A DNA stretch of 64,000 bases from Sphingobium wenxiniae (GCF_007830065.1 NZ_VLKK01000003.1:289970-353969), one strand, 5' to 3'; positions 17,545 to 28,348 are shown, counted from the stretch's first letter. The notes: generated by a model not told the origin, from the letters alone. Made by a program: numbers and translations.

Positions 17545-18804
17545 ATGCTGTTCCTCTCGCTGTTTCTTGCTACCGCAGCAATCATCCCGCCGGTGCAAGT
17601 CGCTCCCGCTGATCCAACCGCTATGTTCAAAGGCGACGGAATTGCGCTGAAGTTCGATCCTACCTGTCGCGATTACAACATCGACACTGTACAAACCAAT
17701 CCAGAGTGCGCCGCACGGGTGGCCAAGGGGGAAGCAGCGCCGTCTCTCGCTATCGCAGCGTCAACCTTTCAGTCCTTGCCTGCGAAGGGCAACGAAGCAA
17801 TCAAGCTGCTGGAACACTCTGCAACAGTGACAGATAGCCCGGCTATCCACTATCTCCTCGGATCGGTGCTAGGGTCAGCAGAGCGGTATCAGCCGAATTA
17901 TGCGTTGGCCATCCGGCATCTCAGTATCGCAGCCCAGCGGGGCAACCCGGCAGCCGCAGATTTTCTGGCTACTCTATTGATTGCAGGCAAGGGAGCGCCA
18001 CGCGATGTTCCCCGTGCGATCAATCTCTACGCGACTGCTGCCGCAAATGGATTTCCCGGTGCGGCGGTCACATTGGGTAAGCTCTACCTTGCTGGTAAGT
18101 TCGTACCCAAAGATGAGGCGAAGGGAACTGCGTGGCTCGACGCAGCGGCTGCCGTCAATACTCCGGGCGCGGCGCAGTTGGCAACCCTAGCAAAAAATCA
18201 GGGTAGAATCTCGAACTTCCAGCTCGTGCCTTCGCCTGACCCGACAAAGGTCAAGGCAGTTCGATACGGCACATTCAATAATCCCGATATTCCGCCCAAT
18301 TTTGGTTTCGATGTGAACTTCCAATCCATTCACGATGCGCCGTACGACGATGCGGCAATATTAGCGCGACTGGAGAAAGAAGCGGCCTTGATGCCTACTC
18401 CCTATCTTTACGAACTCGCGCGTCGCCTAGCAGCAAAGGACCCTGACAGAAGTCTCCAGACCTACCTCGTTGCGCGAACGCGATTGACCTACGATGCGAG
18501 CCGGTGCGCCGATCCTGCTGCCCTTGAGGGCCTTCGCGCGTGGGACATGATCGTTGCACCCGATATCCGTTTCTTGTTTGTAACCAGGCGCCCCTCAAAC
18601 TCCGTAGTGAATGGTGCCCTTGCGGAAGAAGCGAAACTTCCGGCCAATACTGAGCCTTGGTGGATTTGCAGGTCGGGCATGCCTGCGATGACGGCAGCCA
18701 TGAACAGTGCACCAGGCCCACTCAAGCTTAAGCCCACCAGCGAGTGGCCTGAGTTAAGGACCGCGGCGCAGATGCGCTTACGGGAGCTCGTAGGGTCGCA
18801 GTGA
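17545..18804 (+). CDS. Secreted Sel1-repeat protein
   Basis: A 419-residue protein with a signal peptide MLFLSLFLATAAIIPPVQVA and then an exported body. Around residues 110-215 there are Sel1/TPR-like helical repeats: YALAIRHLSIAAQRGNPAAA, VPRAINLYATAAANGFPGAA and AKGTAWLDAAAAVNTPGAAQ. The C-terminal half has no domain I recognise, and has scattered Cys. Sel1 repeats are protein-interaction scaffolds. The ATG at 17545 gives the signal peptide; the upstream frame to 17377 is shadow. Parts of the gene are near 47-53% GC by hand count (for example 18301-18360), lower than the flanking genes, which suggests recent acquisition. It separates pgl from the other Entner-Doudoroff genes. Confidence 0.78.
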   Translation: MLFLSLFLATAAIIPPVQVAPADPTAMFKGDGIALKFDPTCRDYNIDTVQTNPECAARVAKGEAAPSLAIAASTFQSLPAKGNEAIKLLEHSATVTDSPAIHYLLGSVLGSAERYQPNYALAIRHLSIAAQRGNPAAADFLATLLIAGKGAPRDVPRAINLYATAAANGFPGAAVTLGKLYLAGKFVPKDEAKGTAWLDAAAAVNTPGAAQLATLAKNQGRISNFQLVPSPDPTKVKAVRYGTFNNPDIPPNFGFDVNFQSIHDAPYDDAAILARLEKEAALMPTPYLYELARRLAAKDPDRSLQTYLVARTRLTYDASRCADPAALEGLRAWDMIVAPDIRFLFVTRRPSNSVVNGALAEEAKLPANTEPWWICRSGMPAMTAAMNSAPGPLKLKPTSEWPELRTAAQMRLRELVGSQ

Positions 18805-18852
18805 TATACTGCGCTTCACGGGGACAGACCATTCACTGTGGATAGGTGCCCG

Positions 18853-19488
18853 CTACCCGGAGCATAACTTATTGCCCGTCAATGCCGCCGCCTCCCGCGC
18901 CAGTGCCTCGATCCTTGCGGGGTCGATGGGGCCTTTGGGCACGACCCAGCTTCCGCCGACGCATTGGACGAAGGGTTCGGCCAGCCATCTGGGCGCGCTT
19001 TCCGCCGTGATGCCGCCGGTGGGGCAGAAGCGGGATTCTTGGAGGGGGGCAGCGAGCGCCTTAAGCGCGGGCAAGCCGCCGGAGGTTTCCGCCGGGAAGA
19101 ATTTGAAGTGGGTGAGGCCCATGTCCATGCCGCGCATGATGTCGCCTGCCGTCGCCGTGCCGGGGAGGAAGGGGATGTTCGCGGCGATGGCTGCCCGGCC
19201 CAGCGGATCGGTGAGGCCGGGGCTGACGATGAAGCGCGCGCCTGCTTCCATCGCGGCGTCGAGCTGACGTGGGTTGAGGACGGTGCCCGCGCCGACGACG
19301 GCGCCTTCGACCTTGGCCATTTCGCGGATGACGTCCAACGCGGCGGGGGTCCGCAACGTGACTTCCAGCGCGGGGAGACCGCCCTTCACCAGCGCCTGCG
19401 CGATGGGGAGCGCGTCCTCCACACGTTCGACCACCAGCACGGGGATCACCGGGGCCAGCGCCATCACCTGTTCAACGCTGAGCGACAT
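18853..19488 (-). CDS. eda: KDPG aldolase
   Basis: A 211-residue class I aldolase that cleaves 2-keto-3-deoxy-6-phosphogluconate to pyruvate and glyceraldehyde 3-phosphate. The Schiff-base lysine is Lys129 in THFKFFPAETSGG, and Glu42 is in ALEVTLRTPAAL. GAGTVLNPRQLDAA, FIVSPGLTDP and FCPTGGITAESAPRWL are typical. The ATG follows the glk stop directly (TGAATG), so it is the fourth gene of zwf-edd-glk-eda. A convergent gene ends 48 bases downstream. Confidence 0.95.
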   Translation of the reverse strand: MSLSVEQVMALAPVIPVLVVERVEDALPIAQALVKGGLPALEVTLRTPAALDVIREMAKVEGAVVGAGTVLNPRQLDAAMEAGARFIVSPGLTDPLGRAAIAANIPFLPGTATAGDIMRGMDMGLTHFKFFPAETSGGLPALKALAAPLQESRFCPTGGITAESAPRWLAEPFVQCVGGSWVVPKGPIDPARIEALAREAAALTGNKLCSG

Positions 19489-20454
19489 TCACTTCTTCTC
19501 CCGAAAGGCGGCGGCGGCGCCGAAAAGCCCGATCTCGTCATGCAGGGCGAGGCGGATGGGCACGGATTTCATGAGGCTTTCGAAGCGGCCCTTGGCGGTG
19601 AAACGGCTGTGGAAACCGCTTGGCGGCAACAGGTCGCGCATCCGCTGTGTGAGGCCGCCCGCCAGCACGACCGCATGAGGGCCGTGCGCCAGCGCCAGAT
19701 CGCCCGCCACCGCGCCATAGCAGAGGCAGAAACGGTCGAAGGCGGCGCGGGCGAACGGGTCGCTGTCCTCCAACGCCGCCTGCCACAGTTCGGCGTCCTC
19801 CATCAGCAAGATGCGTTCATGGCCGATGGTGGCCATCGCCTTGTAGATATTGTTGAGGCCGGGGCCTGAGACGATGCGCTCGACGGATACGCGGAGGAAC
19901 TTGTCGCGGAGGTAGGCGAGGATTTTCTCCTCCATCGTGTCGAGCGGGGCGAAATCCAGATGGCCGCCTTCTGTCGCGATGACATGGGGGACGCCGTCGT
20001 CATAGGCGATCATCGCGACGCCAAGACCCGTGCCGGGGCCGATCACGGTGACGCCGCCATCGGCGGGGAAAGGCCGGTCCTCACCGAAAAGCAGCGGCAG
20101 GTTTTCAGGCGGCAGGCGCGTGACGGCATGGGCGACCGCCTCGAAATCGTTGACGAGGCGCATCTGGTCGAGGCCCAGTTCCTCGTCCAGCGTGTCGGGG
20201 CGGATCACCCAGTTGCTGTTGGTGAGCTTGATGACGTCACGGCCGATGGCGGTGGCGAAGGCGATGGAGGCGGCTTTGGGCAGGTCGCCCCCCTCCTCCG
20301 CCGCGAAGGCCGCCCAGCAGGCTTGCAGGCTGGAAAAGTCGGCGACCTTGTATTTCCGGATTTCGCCAAGCGTCGGCACGCCCTGTGCGTCCAGTTTCGC
20401 ACGGGCGAAGCGGGCGTTGGTGCCGCCGATGTCGGCTGCGATGATGTCCGTCAT
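19489..20454 (-). CDS. glk: Glucokinase
   Basis: A 321-residue glucokinase of the bacterial Glk family that phosphorylates glucose for Zwf. ATP-binding [13 protein letters not shown] is at the start, followed by the sugar-binding [24 protein letters not shown] and [13 protein letters not shown] with its conserved Glu-Gly-Gly-His. [14 protein letters not shown] is near the C-terminus. The start overlaps the edd stop (ATGA at 20451-20454) and its stop touches the eda ATG. Confidence 0.94.
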   Translation of the reverse strand: MTDIIAADIGGTNARFARAKLDAQGVPTLGEIRKYKVADFSSLQACWAAFAAEEGGDLPKAASIAFATAIGRDVIKLTNSNWVIRPDTLDEELGLDQMRLVNDFEAVAHAVTRLPPENLPLLFGEDRPFPADGGVTVIGPGTGLGVAMIAYDDGVPHVIATEGGHLDFAPLDTMEEKILAYLRDKFLRVSVERIVSGPGLNNIYKAMATIGHERILLMEDAELWQAALEDSDPFARAAFDRFCLCYGAVAGDLALAHGPHAVVLAGGLTQRMRDLLPPSGFHSRFTAKGRFESLMKSVPIRLALHDEIGLFGAAAAFREKK

Positions 20455-22283
20455 GATCCAAGCTCACTTTCCATCGCCGCGAGGATGGGCGACGCGCCTG
20501 CTTCGGCCAGATCGCTGTGCTGGCGGAAGAGGGCGAACAATTCGCGGCCTGTGTCATAGGGTGGCGGCGGGGCTTGGGGCATGGTGCGGGCGTCCCATTG
20601 CACGGCGTCGACCAGCGCCTCGATAGAGCCGGTCCGGGCGCAGACGCGGACCATATCGCCGTCGCGCAGTCGGGCGATGGGGCCGTCGCCCAGCGCTTCG
20701 GGCGAAAGGTGGATGGCGGCGGGCACCTTGCCGCTCGCGCCGGACATGCGGCCGTCCGTCACCAATGCGACCTTGAAGCCGCGATCCTGCAACACGCCGA
20801 GCGCGGGGGTGAGCTTGTGCAGTTCGGGCATCCCGTTGGCGCGCGGCCCCTGGAAGCGGACCACGACCACCACGTCGCGCTCCAGTTCCCCGGCCTTGAA
20901 GGCGCGCAGTACATCGTCCTGATCGTGGAAGATCGCCGCGGGCGCTTCGATGGTCCAGCGCGACGGATCGACCGCGCTCACCTTCATGACGCAGCGGCCG
21001 AGATTGCCGGACAGCAGCTTCATGCCGCCGTCCGGGCTGAAGGGGCTGGAGACGGGACGCAGCATCGCTTCGTCGCGGGAGGCGGGAATGTCGCGCCACA
21101 GGAGCGCCTCATCCTCCAGCACGGGTTCCTTGCCATAGTCGGTGAGGTCCTGCCGGGCGACGGTCAATATATCGCGGTGGAGCAGGCCGTTGTCGAGCAG
21201 TTCGCGGATGACATAGGCCATGCCGCCCGCCGCCTCGAACGCGTTCACATCGCCCGAGCCATTGGGATAGATACGCGCCAGCAGCGGCACCACGTCCGAC
21301 AGTTCGGCGAAATCGGTCCAGTCGACGCTGATCCCCGCCGCCCGCGCTATGGCGGGCACATGGATGGCGTGATTGGTGGAGCCGCCGGTCGCCATCAGGC
21401 CTATGATCGCGTTCACGATAGCCTTTTCGTCGATGCAATGGCCGAGCGGGCGATAATCCTCGCCGTCCCAGCCGATGCCGGCGAGGCGGTGGACGGCGGC
21501 GCGGGTAATTTCGGTCCGCAGCTTCGTGCCGGGGTTGATGAAGGCCGCGCCGGGCATGTGGAGGCCCATCACCTCCATCATCATCTGGTTGCTGTTCGCC
21601 GTGCCGTAGAAGGTGCAGGTGCCTGCGCCGTGATAGCTGGCGCTTTCGGCTTCCAGCAGTTCCTCCTTGCCGACCTTTCCTTCGGCATAGAGCTGGCGGA
21701 TGCGGACCTTTTCCTTGTTGGCGAGGCCCGAGGGCATGGGGCCGGAGGGAACCAGGATCGTCGGCAAATGGCCGAAGCGCAGCGCGCCGATGAGGAGGCC
21801 GGGCACGATCTTGTCGCAAATGCCGAGCAGCAGCGCGCCTTCGAACATGGCGTGGCTGAGCGCCACCGCCGTCCCCAGCGCGATGGTGTCGCGGGAGAAG
21901 AGCGACAGGTCCATGCCCGCCTGCCCCTGCGTCACGCCGTCGCACATGGCGGGGACGCCGCCCGCGACCTGCGCCGTGGCGCCGACCTCGCGCGCGGCGA
22001 TCTTGATCGCTTCGGGATAGCGGCCATAGGGCTGATGCGCCGAGAGCATGTCGTTATAGGCGGTGACGATCCCCATGTTCATCGCCCGGCCGGTGCGGAT
22101 GACGGGCTTGTCGTCGCCGCTCGCCGCGAAGGCGTGGGCGAGGTTGCCGCAGCTAAGCTGCGCGCGGTTGGTGCCCGCGTCGCGGCCCCGCTCGATCAGG
22201 TCGAGATATTGGCGGCGGCGCGGGGCGCTGCGCCTGATGATGCGGTCGGTGACTTTGGCGATCACCGGGTTGAGGTCAGTCAT
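20451..22283 (-). CDS. edd: 6-phosphogluconate dehydratase
   Basis: A 610-residue IlvD/Edd-family dehydratase that makes KDPG from 6-phosphogluconate using an iron-sulfur cluster. Cluster and active-site cysteines are visible in [28 protein letters not shown] and [39 protein letters not shown] near the C-terminus is typical. The start [15 protein letters not shown] is at 22283, overlapping the last codons of zwf by eight bases; earlier ATGs would lie deeper in zwf. Confidence 0.94.
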   Translation of the reverse strand: MTDLNPVIAKVTDRIIRRSAPRRRQYLDLIERGRDAGTNRAQLSCGNLAHAFAASGDDKPVIRTGRAMNMGIVTAYNDMLSAHQPYGRYPEAIKIAAREVGATAQVAGGVPAMCDGVTQGQAGMDLSLFSRDTIALGTAVALSHAMFEGALLLGICDKIVPGLLIGALRFGHLPTILVPSGPMPSGLANKEKVRIRQLYAEGKVGKEELLEAESASYHGAGTCTFYGTANSNQMMMEVMGLHMPGAAFINPGTKLRTEITRAAVHRLAGIGWDGEDYRPLGHCIDEKAIVNAIIGLMATGGSTNHAIHVPAIARAAGISVDWTDFAELSDVVPLLARIYPNGSGDVNAFEAAGGMAYVIRELLDNGLLHRDILTVARQDLTDYGKEPVLEDEALLWRDIPASRDEAMLRPVSSPFSPDGGMKLLSGNLGRCVMKVSAVDPSRWTIEAPAAIFHDQDDVLRAFKAGELERDVVVVVRFQGPRANGMPELHKLTPALGVLQDRGFKVALVTDGRMSGASGKVPAAIHLSPEALGDGPIARLRDGDMVRVCARTGSIEALVDAVQWDARTMPQAPPPPYDTGRELFALFRQHSDLAEAGASPILAAMESELGS

Positions 22284-23739
22284 GCCAGCTTGCTCCATCG
22301 CGTTCGATAAGGGCAATGGCTGAGGACGGCCCCCAGTTCCCCGATGCATAGGGCGAAACCTTCATTCCGGCGGCTTTCCAGCCGTCGATGATGGAATCGA
22401 TCCAGGTCCATTGCGCCTCCACCTCGTCGCGGCGGACGAACAGCGTCTGGTCGCCCGCCAGCAGATCGAGGAGCAGCCGCTCATAGGCGATGCGGCGGCG
22501 CTGCCCGGCGAAGGCGGCGGTCAGCGACACGTCCAGCGACACTTCATCCAGATGCACCTGCCGTTCGAGGCCGGGGCGTTTGCTCATGATGAGCAGGCGG
22601 ATATATTCCTCCGGCTGAAGGCGGATGATGAGCGTGTTGGGTTCCAGCCCCGAACCATGGCCGTCGCGGCCGAAGATGGAATGACGCACCGGCTTGAACT
22701 GGATCAGGATTTCCGACTGGCGGGCGGGCATCCGCTTGCCGGTGCGGAGGTAAAAAGGCACGCCCTGCCAGCGCCAGTTATCGATATGGGCCTTCAGTGC
22801 CACGAAGGTTTCGGTGTCGGAGGGCTTTCCCAATTCGTCGGCATAGCCGGTGACGATCTGCCCGCCGACCGCGCCGGGCGTATATTGGCCGCGCACGCTG
22901 TGGGTCTTGACCGTTTCGGCGGTCATGGGACGCAAGGAGCGCAGCGCCTTCACCTTCTCGTCACGCACGGAGGTGGGGTCCATGCGCGCGGGCGGCTCCA
23001 TGGCGATGATCGACAGGATCTGGAGCACATGGTTCTGCACCATGTCGCGCAACGCGCCCACGCCGTCATAATAGGAGACGCGGCCTTCCAGCCCGACCGT
23101 CTCGCCCACGGTGATCTGCACATGGTCGATGGCGCTGGCGTTCCACAGCGGCTCGAACATCACATTGCCGAAGCGCAGCGCAAGCAGGTTCTGGACCGTT
23201 TCCTTGCCGAGATAATGGTCGACGCGGAAAATCTGATCTTCGGCGAACAAGGCGCCGATGCCGTCATTGACCTGTTTCGAGGATGCCAGATCCTTGCCGA
23301 TCGGCTTTTCCATGGCGATGCGGGTTTTAGGCGTGATGATCCCCGCTTGCGCCAGCCCCTGCGCAGTGGGCGCGAAGAGCGAGGGCGGAGTCGAAAGATA
23401 GACGGCAAGACCGCGATCCAGCCGTCCTTCCACGCGCCTGGCGAGAGCCGCGAATTGATCCGCATTGCCCGCCTCGACCGGCTGATAGCAGATGATGGCG
23501 CAGAGGCGGTCGGCCACGGCCGCGTCGTGGCGGTCCGCCGGCAGGAATTTGGGCAGGCTGGCCCTTATATCCGCGCGGAAGGCTTCGTCCGACAGGTCGG
23601 AGCGGCCCGATGCAACGACGAGGAAATCGTCCGGCAGCAACCCGTCCGCCAGCAGATTATAAAGCGAGGGAAAGATCATCCGGTGCGCCAGATCGCCGGT
23701 GGCGCCGAACAACAGGAACGTGGCAGACGGTTCGGTCAA
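22276..23739 (-). CDS. zwf: Glucose-6-phosphate 1-dehydrogenase
   Basis: A 487-residue dehydrogenase that oxidises glucose 6-phosphate with NAD(P). The dinucleotide motif is [19 protein letters not shown], the substrate-binding motif is [19 protein letters not shown], and [11 protein letters not shown] and [17 protein letters not shown] are conserved. It is the first gene of zwf-edd-glk-eda, so the operon promoter should be in the 200 bases before 23739 toward the tRNA-Leu gene. It ends in overlap with edd. Confidence 0.96.
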   Translation of the reverse strand: MTEPSATFLLFGATGDLAHRMIFPSLYNLLADGLLPDDFLVVASGRSDLSDEAFRADIRASLPKFLPADRHDAAVADRLCAIICYQPVEAGNADQFAALARRVEGRLDRGLAVYLSTPPSLFAPTAQGLAQAGIITPKTRIAMEKPIGKDLASSKQVNDGIGALFAEDQIFRVDHYLGKETVQNLLALRFGNVMFEPLWNASAIDHVQITVGETVGLEGRVSYYDGVGALRDMVQNHVLQILSIIAMEPPARMDPTSVRDEKVKALRSLRPMTAETVKTHSVRGQYTPGAVGGQIVTGYADELGKPSDTETFVALKAHIDNWRWQGVPFYLRTGKRMPARQSEILIQFKPVRHSIFGRDGHGSGLEPNTLIIRLQPEEYIRLLIMSKRPGLERQVHLDEVSLDVSLTAAFAGQRRRIAYERLLLDLLAGDQTLFVRRDEVEAQWTWIDSIIDGWKAAGMKVSPYASGNWGPSSAIALIERDGASWHD

Positions 23740-23940
23740 AGGATCACCCTTTTCCGTTGGAGTGTTATGTCTGCACGAAGCGGCCTTTATAACGAGCCGT
23801 TTTCGAGACGCAAGCCAAGCTATCGGGCCATGTCCGCTCCCGCAATATGAGGAACGGCAATTATCCCTTCAAATCCCGCCGGATGATTTTTGGCTGGACG
23901 CCTGCCGCGCTTTTTGTCATCTGGCGCTCCCCAACCATGC

Positions 23941-24025
23941 GCGGGCGTGGTGAAATTGGTAGACGCGCCGGACTCAAAATCCGGTTCCGCAAGGAGTGTC
24001 GGTTCGAGTCCGACCGCCCGCACCA
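23941..24025 (+). tRNA. tRNA-Leu (anticodon CAA)
   Basis: An 85-base class II tRNA. The acceptor stem GCGGGCG pairs with CGCCCGC, followed by an encoded ACCA. The anticodon loop is CTCAAAA in a CCGGA/TCCGG stem, giving anticodon CAA for UUG codons. The variable arm TTCCGCAAGGAGT folds into a short stem, as expected for leucine, and the T arm is GTCGGTTCGAGTCCGAC. Confidence 0.97.
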
Positions 24026-24114
24026 TTGTTGGCCGCAAGCGCGGGCCGCCTGGCCGTCATGCCCCGATCAGCGCCGCGCATTACGGCCATCTTTCAAGAC
24101 AAGACGCAGTTTGC

Positions 24115-24140
24115 AAACGGCCATCGCGGGATGGCCGTTT
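24115..24140. terminator. Bidirectional hairpin between tRNA-Leu and amidase gene
   Basis: A perfect 11-base stem (AAACGGCCATC / GATGGCCGTTT, loop GCGG) lies between the tRNA gene and the convergent amidase gene. The arms end in TTT on both strands. It likely separates the two transcripts. Confidence 0.6.
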
Positions 24141-24190
24141 AGGGCGTGACGACTATGCGATCGGCCGCGCCGCGGCCCGTCCGGCCACCA

Positions 24191-25705
24191 TCATGCGACA
24201 GGAGGCGGCGTTTCCGTGCGTGGGAAGCGGGTCAGGAAAGCCTGGGCAATCCGGAAGAGCTTCGGTTCGCTGTCGGGCGGCCCGACAAGCTGGAGCCCGA
24301 TGGGCAGTCCTTCGACGAAGCCGCACGGAACGGACATGGCCGGCAAGCCCAGCCAGTTGAACATGAATGTGTCCGACGTATAGACCGGACTGAACTTCAG
24401 CACGTCGCGCCAGGATCGATCCCATTCTTCCACCGTTGGCGCGGTGAACTGGATGGTCGGACTCATCAGCACGTCGAAGCGAGTCAGCAGGGCATCGAAT
24501 TTGGCCCGGTTCCGCGCACGCACTTCCGACGAACGGATCAGGTCCTCCGTAGAAGGGCGCTGCGTTCCGGGCCGCACGGAATAGGCGGCTGTCGTGACAA
24601 GATAATGCGGCCAGAAGCTTTCCCATTGCTCGTCGACGGGCGTGAAGGCCGCACCAAGCGCGCTCACACCCTGCGCCGCATTTCGGACGGCATCGATGAT
24701 CCCGTCCGTTTGGGTCGATCCCAAGGAGCGGGTAAAGCCATAGTCGTCGGTCCAGGCCATCTTCATTCCGCGCGCGCCATCGTTCAGCGCCGCCAGATAG
24801 TCGGGCGCGGGCGGATGTATGGTCGACAGCATATCGCGCCCGTCCGGGCCAGCGATGGCCTGCATGACGATGGCGGCATCCCGGACGTCACGCGCGATGG
24901 GACCCAGGCTCGTCGTCAGCGGCAGGTCGGGATGGTCCAGATTGAGGTTGGGCACGCGCCCGATCGTCGTATGAACGCCGATGGTGCCGGTCAAAGCGGC
25001 GGGAAGGCGCGTCGATCCGCCGCCATCCGATCCGATCGCCACAGGCACCATGCCGGCCGCCACGGCCGCTGCGCTGCCTGCGCTGGACGAACCCGGCACG
25101 CGTTTGGGGTCCCAGGGATTGCGCGGATGCCGCGCAAGATCGGGCATTCCCGCGCCGATCCCCATGCCCGGCATGATCGTCACGCCCATGATGATGGCCC
25201 CGGCGGCGCGCAGACGTTCCGCCACCACCGAATCGCGGGCAGCCGGTTGGAGCGCGGCGGCCTTGTTATTCGACGGGGAGCCGTCGAAGACCGGCAGGCC
25301 CTTGACCGCGACATGATCCTTGATGGCGATGGGAACGCCGGCGAGAGGCCCCACGGGCTTCCCCTGCGCGACCGCTTCGTCGATCGCGCGTGCCTGGCTG
25401 CGCGCGCCTTCCGGATCGAAGGCGCGAAAGGCGTGCAGCACCGGATCGATCTTCCCGATCCGCGCGATGAAATGTTCGGTCACCGCACTGGCGGTGATCT
25501 TGCCGCTCGCGACCATGTCCCGGATGCGCCATGCCGGCATCCATGTCAGATCGTCCTTGCCCGTCTTGTCCGCCGCCATTGCCGTTTCCATTCCGATGCC
25601 TAAGATTGGGGTGATGCCCGCCGCCGCCAGCCCGCCCAGCATTGTGCGGCGGTCTGCGGAAAAATGGCCTGATGCCCTGTCCGTGCCCTTGTTCGTTTCG
25701 CTCAT
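24191..25705 (-). CDS. Tat-exported amidase
   Basis: A 504-residue amidase-signature enzyme. The Ser-Ser-Lys triad is Lys129 in GVPIAIKDHVAVKG, Ser207 in PGSSSAGSAA, and the nucleophile Ser231 in SDGGGSTRLPAAL. The N-terminus has a twin-arginine leader, SADRRTMLGGLAAAG followed by a hydrophobic segment and AMAADK, so it is probably folded and exported to the periplasm. The ATG at 25705 has GGATGAGGATC before it. It is downstream of a TonB receptor and a tannase-type esterase on the same strand, suggesting shared work on an imported amide or ester. The substrate is unknown. Confidence 0.88.
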   Translation of the reverse strand: MSETNKGTDRASGHFSADRRTMLGGLAAAGITPILGIGMETAMAADKTGKDDLTWMPAWRIRDMVASGKITASAVTEHFIARIGKIDPVLHAFRAFDPEGARSQARAIDEAVAQGKPVGPLAGVPIAIKDHVAVKGLPVFDGSPSNNKAAALQPAARDSVVAERLRAAGAIIMGVTIMPGMGIGAGMPDLARHPRNPWDPKRVPGSSSAGSAAAVAAGMVPVAIGSDGGGSTRLPAALTGTIGVHTTIGRVPNLNLDHPDLPLTTSLGPIARDVRDAAIVMQAIAGPDGRDMLSTIHPPAPDYLAALNDGARGMKMAWTDDYGFTRSLGSTQTDGIIDAVRNAAQGVSALGAAFTPVDEQWESFWPHYLVTTAAYSVRPGTQRPSTEDLIRSSEVRARNRAKFDALLTRFDVLMSPTIQFTAPTVEEWDRSWRDVLKFSPVYTSDTFMFNWLGLPAMSVPCGFVEGLPIGLQLVGPPDSEPKLFRIAQAFLTRFPRTETPPPVA

Positions 25706-25767
25706 CTGATCCTCATCCCATGCTGTCGCCCGCCACGGGTCGCGCGGCGGGCGATCGTCCATTTTTC

Positions 25768-28248
25768 CTAGCTGCCGAATTTGTACCGCAATTCGATGCC
25801 CCAGGTTCGCGGTTCGCTGTAAATGCCGGTGATGACGCCCAGATTGTTGATCAGGTTGCCGACCCCCAGAAGATGGACATTCTTGGTGACGTTGCGCGCG
25901 AACAGGCCCGCGTCGATTCCGGTTCCGCCGGCATTGTTCCAGTCGAGCCGCAGGTTCAGATTGCTCCACGCCTTCTGCTTGCCGACCTGTTCCGGATCTT
26001 GCAGCGCCTGATCGTCCAGCCACACGCGGCTCTGGCGATAAAGGTCGCCCGATATCGACACATTGCCCACATTGTCGGATTCGACCGCGAGGAAGCGAAT
26101 ACCCAGCGTCCCCTGATGCTTGGGCGTGCCGACATAGGGCGCCTCGACATTGGGAATGACATTGCCCAATATGTCCGTCGTCGTGCCGGGGTAGCGGGTA
26201 TATTTCGCGTCGGTGAAGCTGTAGTTCAGCGTGAAGGTCAACCGCCGGCCGACCTGGATCACATTTTCCAGCTCCAGCCCCTTGATCGACGCCCTGGCGA
26301 TATTCGCCACCTGCGTCACCGTGCCGAAAGGCGGGTTCGGGTTGATCAGGATCTGGTTGCGCTGGATGTCGCTATACCATTGTTTGTAGAGCGCGATATT
26401 GGTGCGCCCGCTCACGACGCCGCTTTCCCAGTCATATTTGGCGCCCAGTTCGACGTCCTTCAGAATTTCCGGCCGGAAGCTGGTCAGCGCGCCTGGGATC
26501 GGTTCAGCCGGAGGGGGGTTGACGCCGCCCGGCTTGTAACCCTTGCGCGTGGCCGCATAGAGCAGCAGGTTCGACGCCGCCCGATAGTCGACGCTGAAAT
26601 TATAGCTGCTGACCTTTTCCTTCAAGCCGACGCCCGGCACGACCACGCCGGGAACGACCCCGGTCGGCGTAACGACAGCCGGCGCGTTGAAGGATCTGCG
26701 CGTCGATTTCGACTTGCGATAGCCGGCGGTGACGGACAGTCCGCCGATCAACGAATCCAGCTTCACGGTCGCCTGACCGAAGAGGCCCCGGTCTATGTCC
26801 TTCTGATTGAGGACCAACTGCCCCTGATAGGCGAGCGCATCGAGCGGAATGGAGAAGGCGTTGTTGAACGCCGGGAAGATCGGCGGGAAAGAAAGCGGAT
26901 TCTTGTCCACCTCCACAAAATATCCCACCAGCCAGTCGACCGTCGGCGACCCGCCGCCCAATTGCACCTCTTCCGTGAAATGGTCGAAGAACTTGGTGGT
27001 CCCCGATCGATTGGTGATGGTGGGCACGCCGCCGATCAGTTCCTGACCGTTGATCGGCTGGCCATGGGGCAGTGGCGACCCGCCGATCTCCCGCGTGCTG
27101 GCGGCCTTGATCGTCCGCCCGGTCGCGAAGATGTTCTTGATCATCAGATCGCCCAGCACCGGCACTTCGCCGGGCCTGATCGTCGTGGTGTTCTGCAACA
27201 CCTGTGACGAACCGCGCAGGAAATCCTGATAGGCGGTCGGCGTCTGGCGAATGCTGCCTCCCCCCTTGATGCGCGCTTCTTCCGCGTTCAGGGCGGCGTG
27301 GAGCGCATCCAGGCGCGCGGCCCGGATAGCGGCCGTGCCGGCGCAGTTGGCCGCAATCGCCACGGCCGGGTTGGCGCAAAAGCCTGCTATGACAAGGTTC
27401 GACGGCGCGGCGAATTGCGCGATCGACGTGTCGTTGAATTCCAGCAGGACGGAGCCGGACGCGTTCTCATTGATATGTTCGCCATAGAAGAGCGTGTAGT
27501 TTTCAAAGCTCTCGGACGGTCGGAACAACAGACCGACGCGATAGGATTCCCGCCGGCGGTCATCCAGTTTCTGCCCGGTCGTGGAGCTGATGGTGAAACC
27601 ATCGCGGCGGACGATATTGCCCGCCACGCGCAGCATCAGCACATCGCCCACCAACGGCACGTTGAGTGCGCCCGTCACCTCCCGCATGTCGTAATTGCCG
27701 GCCTTGACCTCCACAAAGCCGCCGAAGTCGGCCGTGGGCCTGGCGGGTTCGATCAGGACGGCGCCGCCTGTCGTGCTGCGGCCGAACAGGGTGCCCTGCG
27801 GACCTTTGAGAACCTGGACGGAGGCAAGATCGTAGAATTGGATATTGTTGCCCAGCAAAGAACCGAAGGCAGGCACGTCGGAGAAATAGCTGACCACGCC
27901 CGGCCCGGACCCATAGGTCGATCCCTGGCCGCGAATGAAGAAATCGGCGCCGCTTCGTTCCGCACTGGCGGTGCGGACGGTCAGCCCCGGCGTGTGCAGC
28001 GGCACGTCATAGAATGTATCGATATTCTTTTCCCGCAGGGCTTCCCCGCCGAAAGCGGTGATCGCGACAGGGACGTTCTGGAGCGATTCCTCCCGCTTGC
28101 GGGCCGTGACGACGATATCGCCCAGCCCGCTGCCCGGGTCCGCCTGGGGAGGTTGGGAAGCCTGCGATTCCTGCGCGGCCGCCGGAAACGCCAGCGCAAT
28201 GCCGGATGCCGACAGAAGTGCCGTGACAATGGCTTTATGACCACTCAT
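25768..28248 (-). CDS. TonB-dependent outer-membrane receptor
   Basis: An 826-residue receptor with signal peptide MSGHKAIVTALLSASGIALA ending near AAAQES. The plug domain begins with a TonB-box-like region, GDIVVTARKREESLQNVPVA, and the long C-terminal half alternates beta strands with loops, ending in ELRYKFGS. Several inserts, such as NTTTIRPGEVPVLGD, suggest large outer loops. Such receptors import bulky ligands such as siderophores, sugars or aromatic oligomers. It lies between the tannase-type gene and the amidase gene, all on the minus strand, so the ligand is probably an ester or amide and not iron. Confidence 0.92.
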   Translation of the reverse strand: MSGHKAIVTALLSASGIALAFPAAAQESQASQPPQADPGSGLGDIVVTARKREESLQNVPVAITAFGGEALREKNIDTFYDVPLHTPGLTVRTASAERSGADFFIRGQGSTYGSGPGVVSYFSDVPAFGSLLGNNIQFYDLASVQVLKGPQGTLFGRSTTGGAVLIEPARPTADFGGFVEVKAGNYDMREVTGALNVPLVGDVLMLRVAGNIVRRDGFTISSTTGQKLDDRRRESYRVGLLFRPSESFENYTLFYGEHINENASGSVLLEFNDTSIAQFAAPSNLVIAGFCANPAVAIAANCAGTAAIRAARLDALHAALNAEEARIKGGGSIRQTPTAYQDFLRGSSQVLQNTTTIRPGEVPVLGDLMIKNIFATGRTIKAASTREIGGSPLPHGQPINGQELIGGVPTITNRSGTTKFFDHFTEEVQLGGGSPTVDWLVGYFVEVDKNPLSFPPIFPAFNNAFSIPLDALAYQGQLVLNQKDIDRGLFGQATVKLDSLIGGLSVTAGYRKSKSTRRSFNAPAVVTPTGVVPGVVVPGVGLKEKVSSYNFSVDYRAASNLLLYAATRKGYKPGGVNPPPAEPIPGALTSFRPEILKDVELGAKYDWESGVVSGRTNIALYKQWYSDIQRNQILINPNPPFGTVTQVANIARASIKGLELENVIQVGRRLTFTLNYSFTDAKYTRYPGTTTDILGNVIPNVEAPYVGTPKHQGTLGIRFLAVESDNVGNVSISGDLYRQSRVWLDDQALQDPEQVGKQKAWSNLNLRLDWNNAGGTGIDAGLFARNVTKNVHLLGVGNLINNLGVITGIYSEPRTWGIELRYKFGS

Positions 28249-28283
28249 TTTCTTACCCTCTCCTGTTACCCGCTTAATGATTG

Positions 28284-28339
28284 GCCGGCGCCGCGGAATC
28301 GCCGGTCATGGGAAGGCGGCCGGCTCCGACGGGCCGGCC
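28284..28339. terminator. Two GC hairpins after esterase gene
   Basis: CCGGCG/CGCCGG (28285-28305) and GGCCGGC/GCCGGCC (28318-28339) lie between the stop codon of the esterase gene at 28349 and the receptor start at 28248. Neither has a T tract. They may attenuate or stabilise a shared transcript. Confidence 0.35.
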
Positions 28340-28348
28340 GGTCGTTCG

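Noticed and set aside
20517..22310. Long plus-strand frame opposite edd
   Set aside because: Exact antisense of a confident dehydratase gene, with no recognisable domain.
23941..25705. tRNA-Leu as integration site for an island containing the amidase region
   Set aside because: No integrase and no repeat of the tRNA 3' end was seen downstream in the window.
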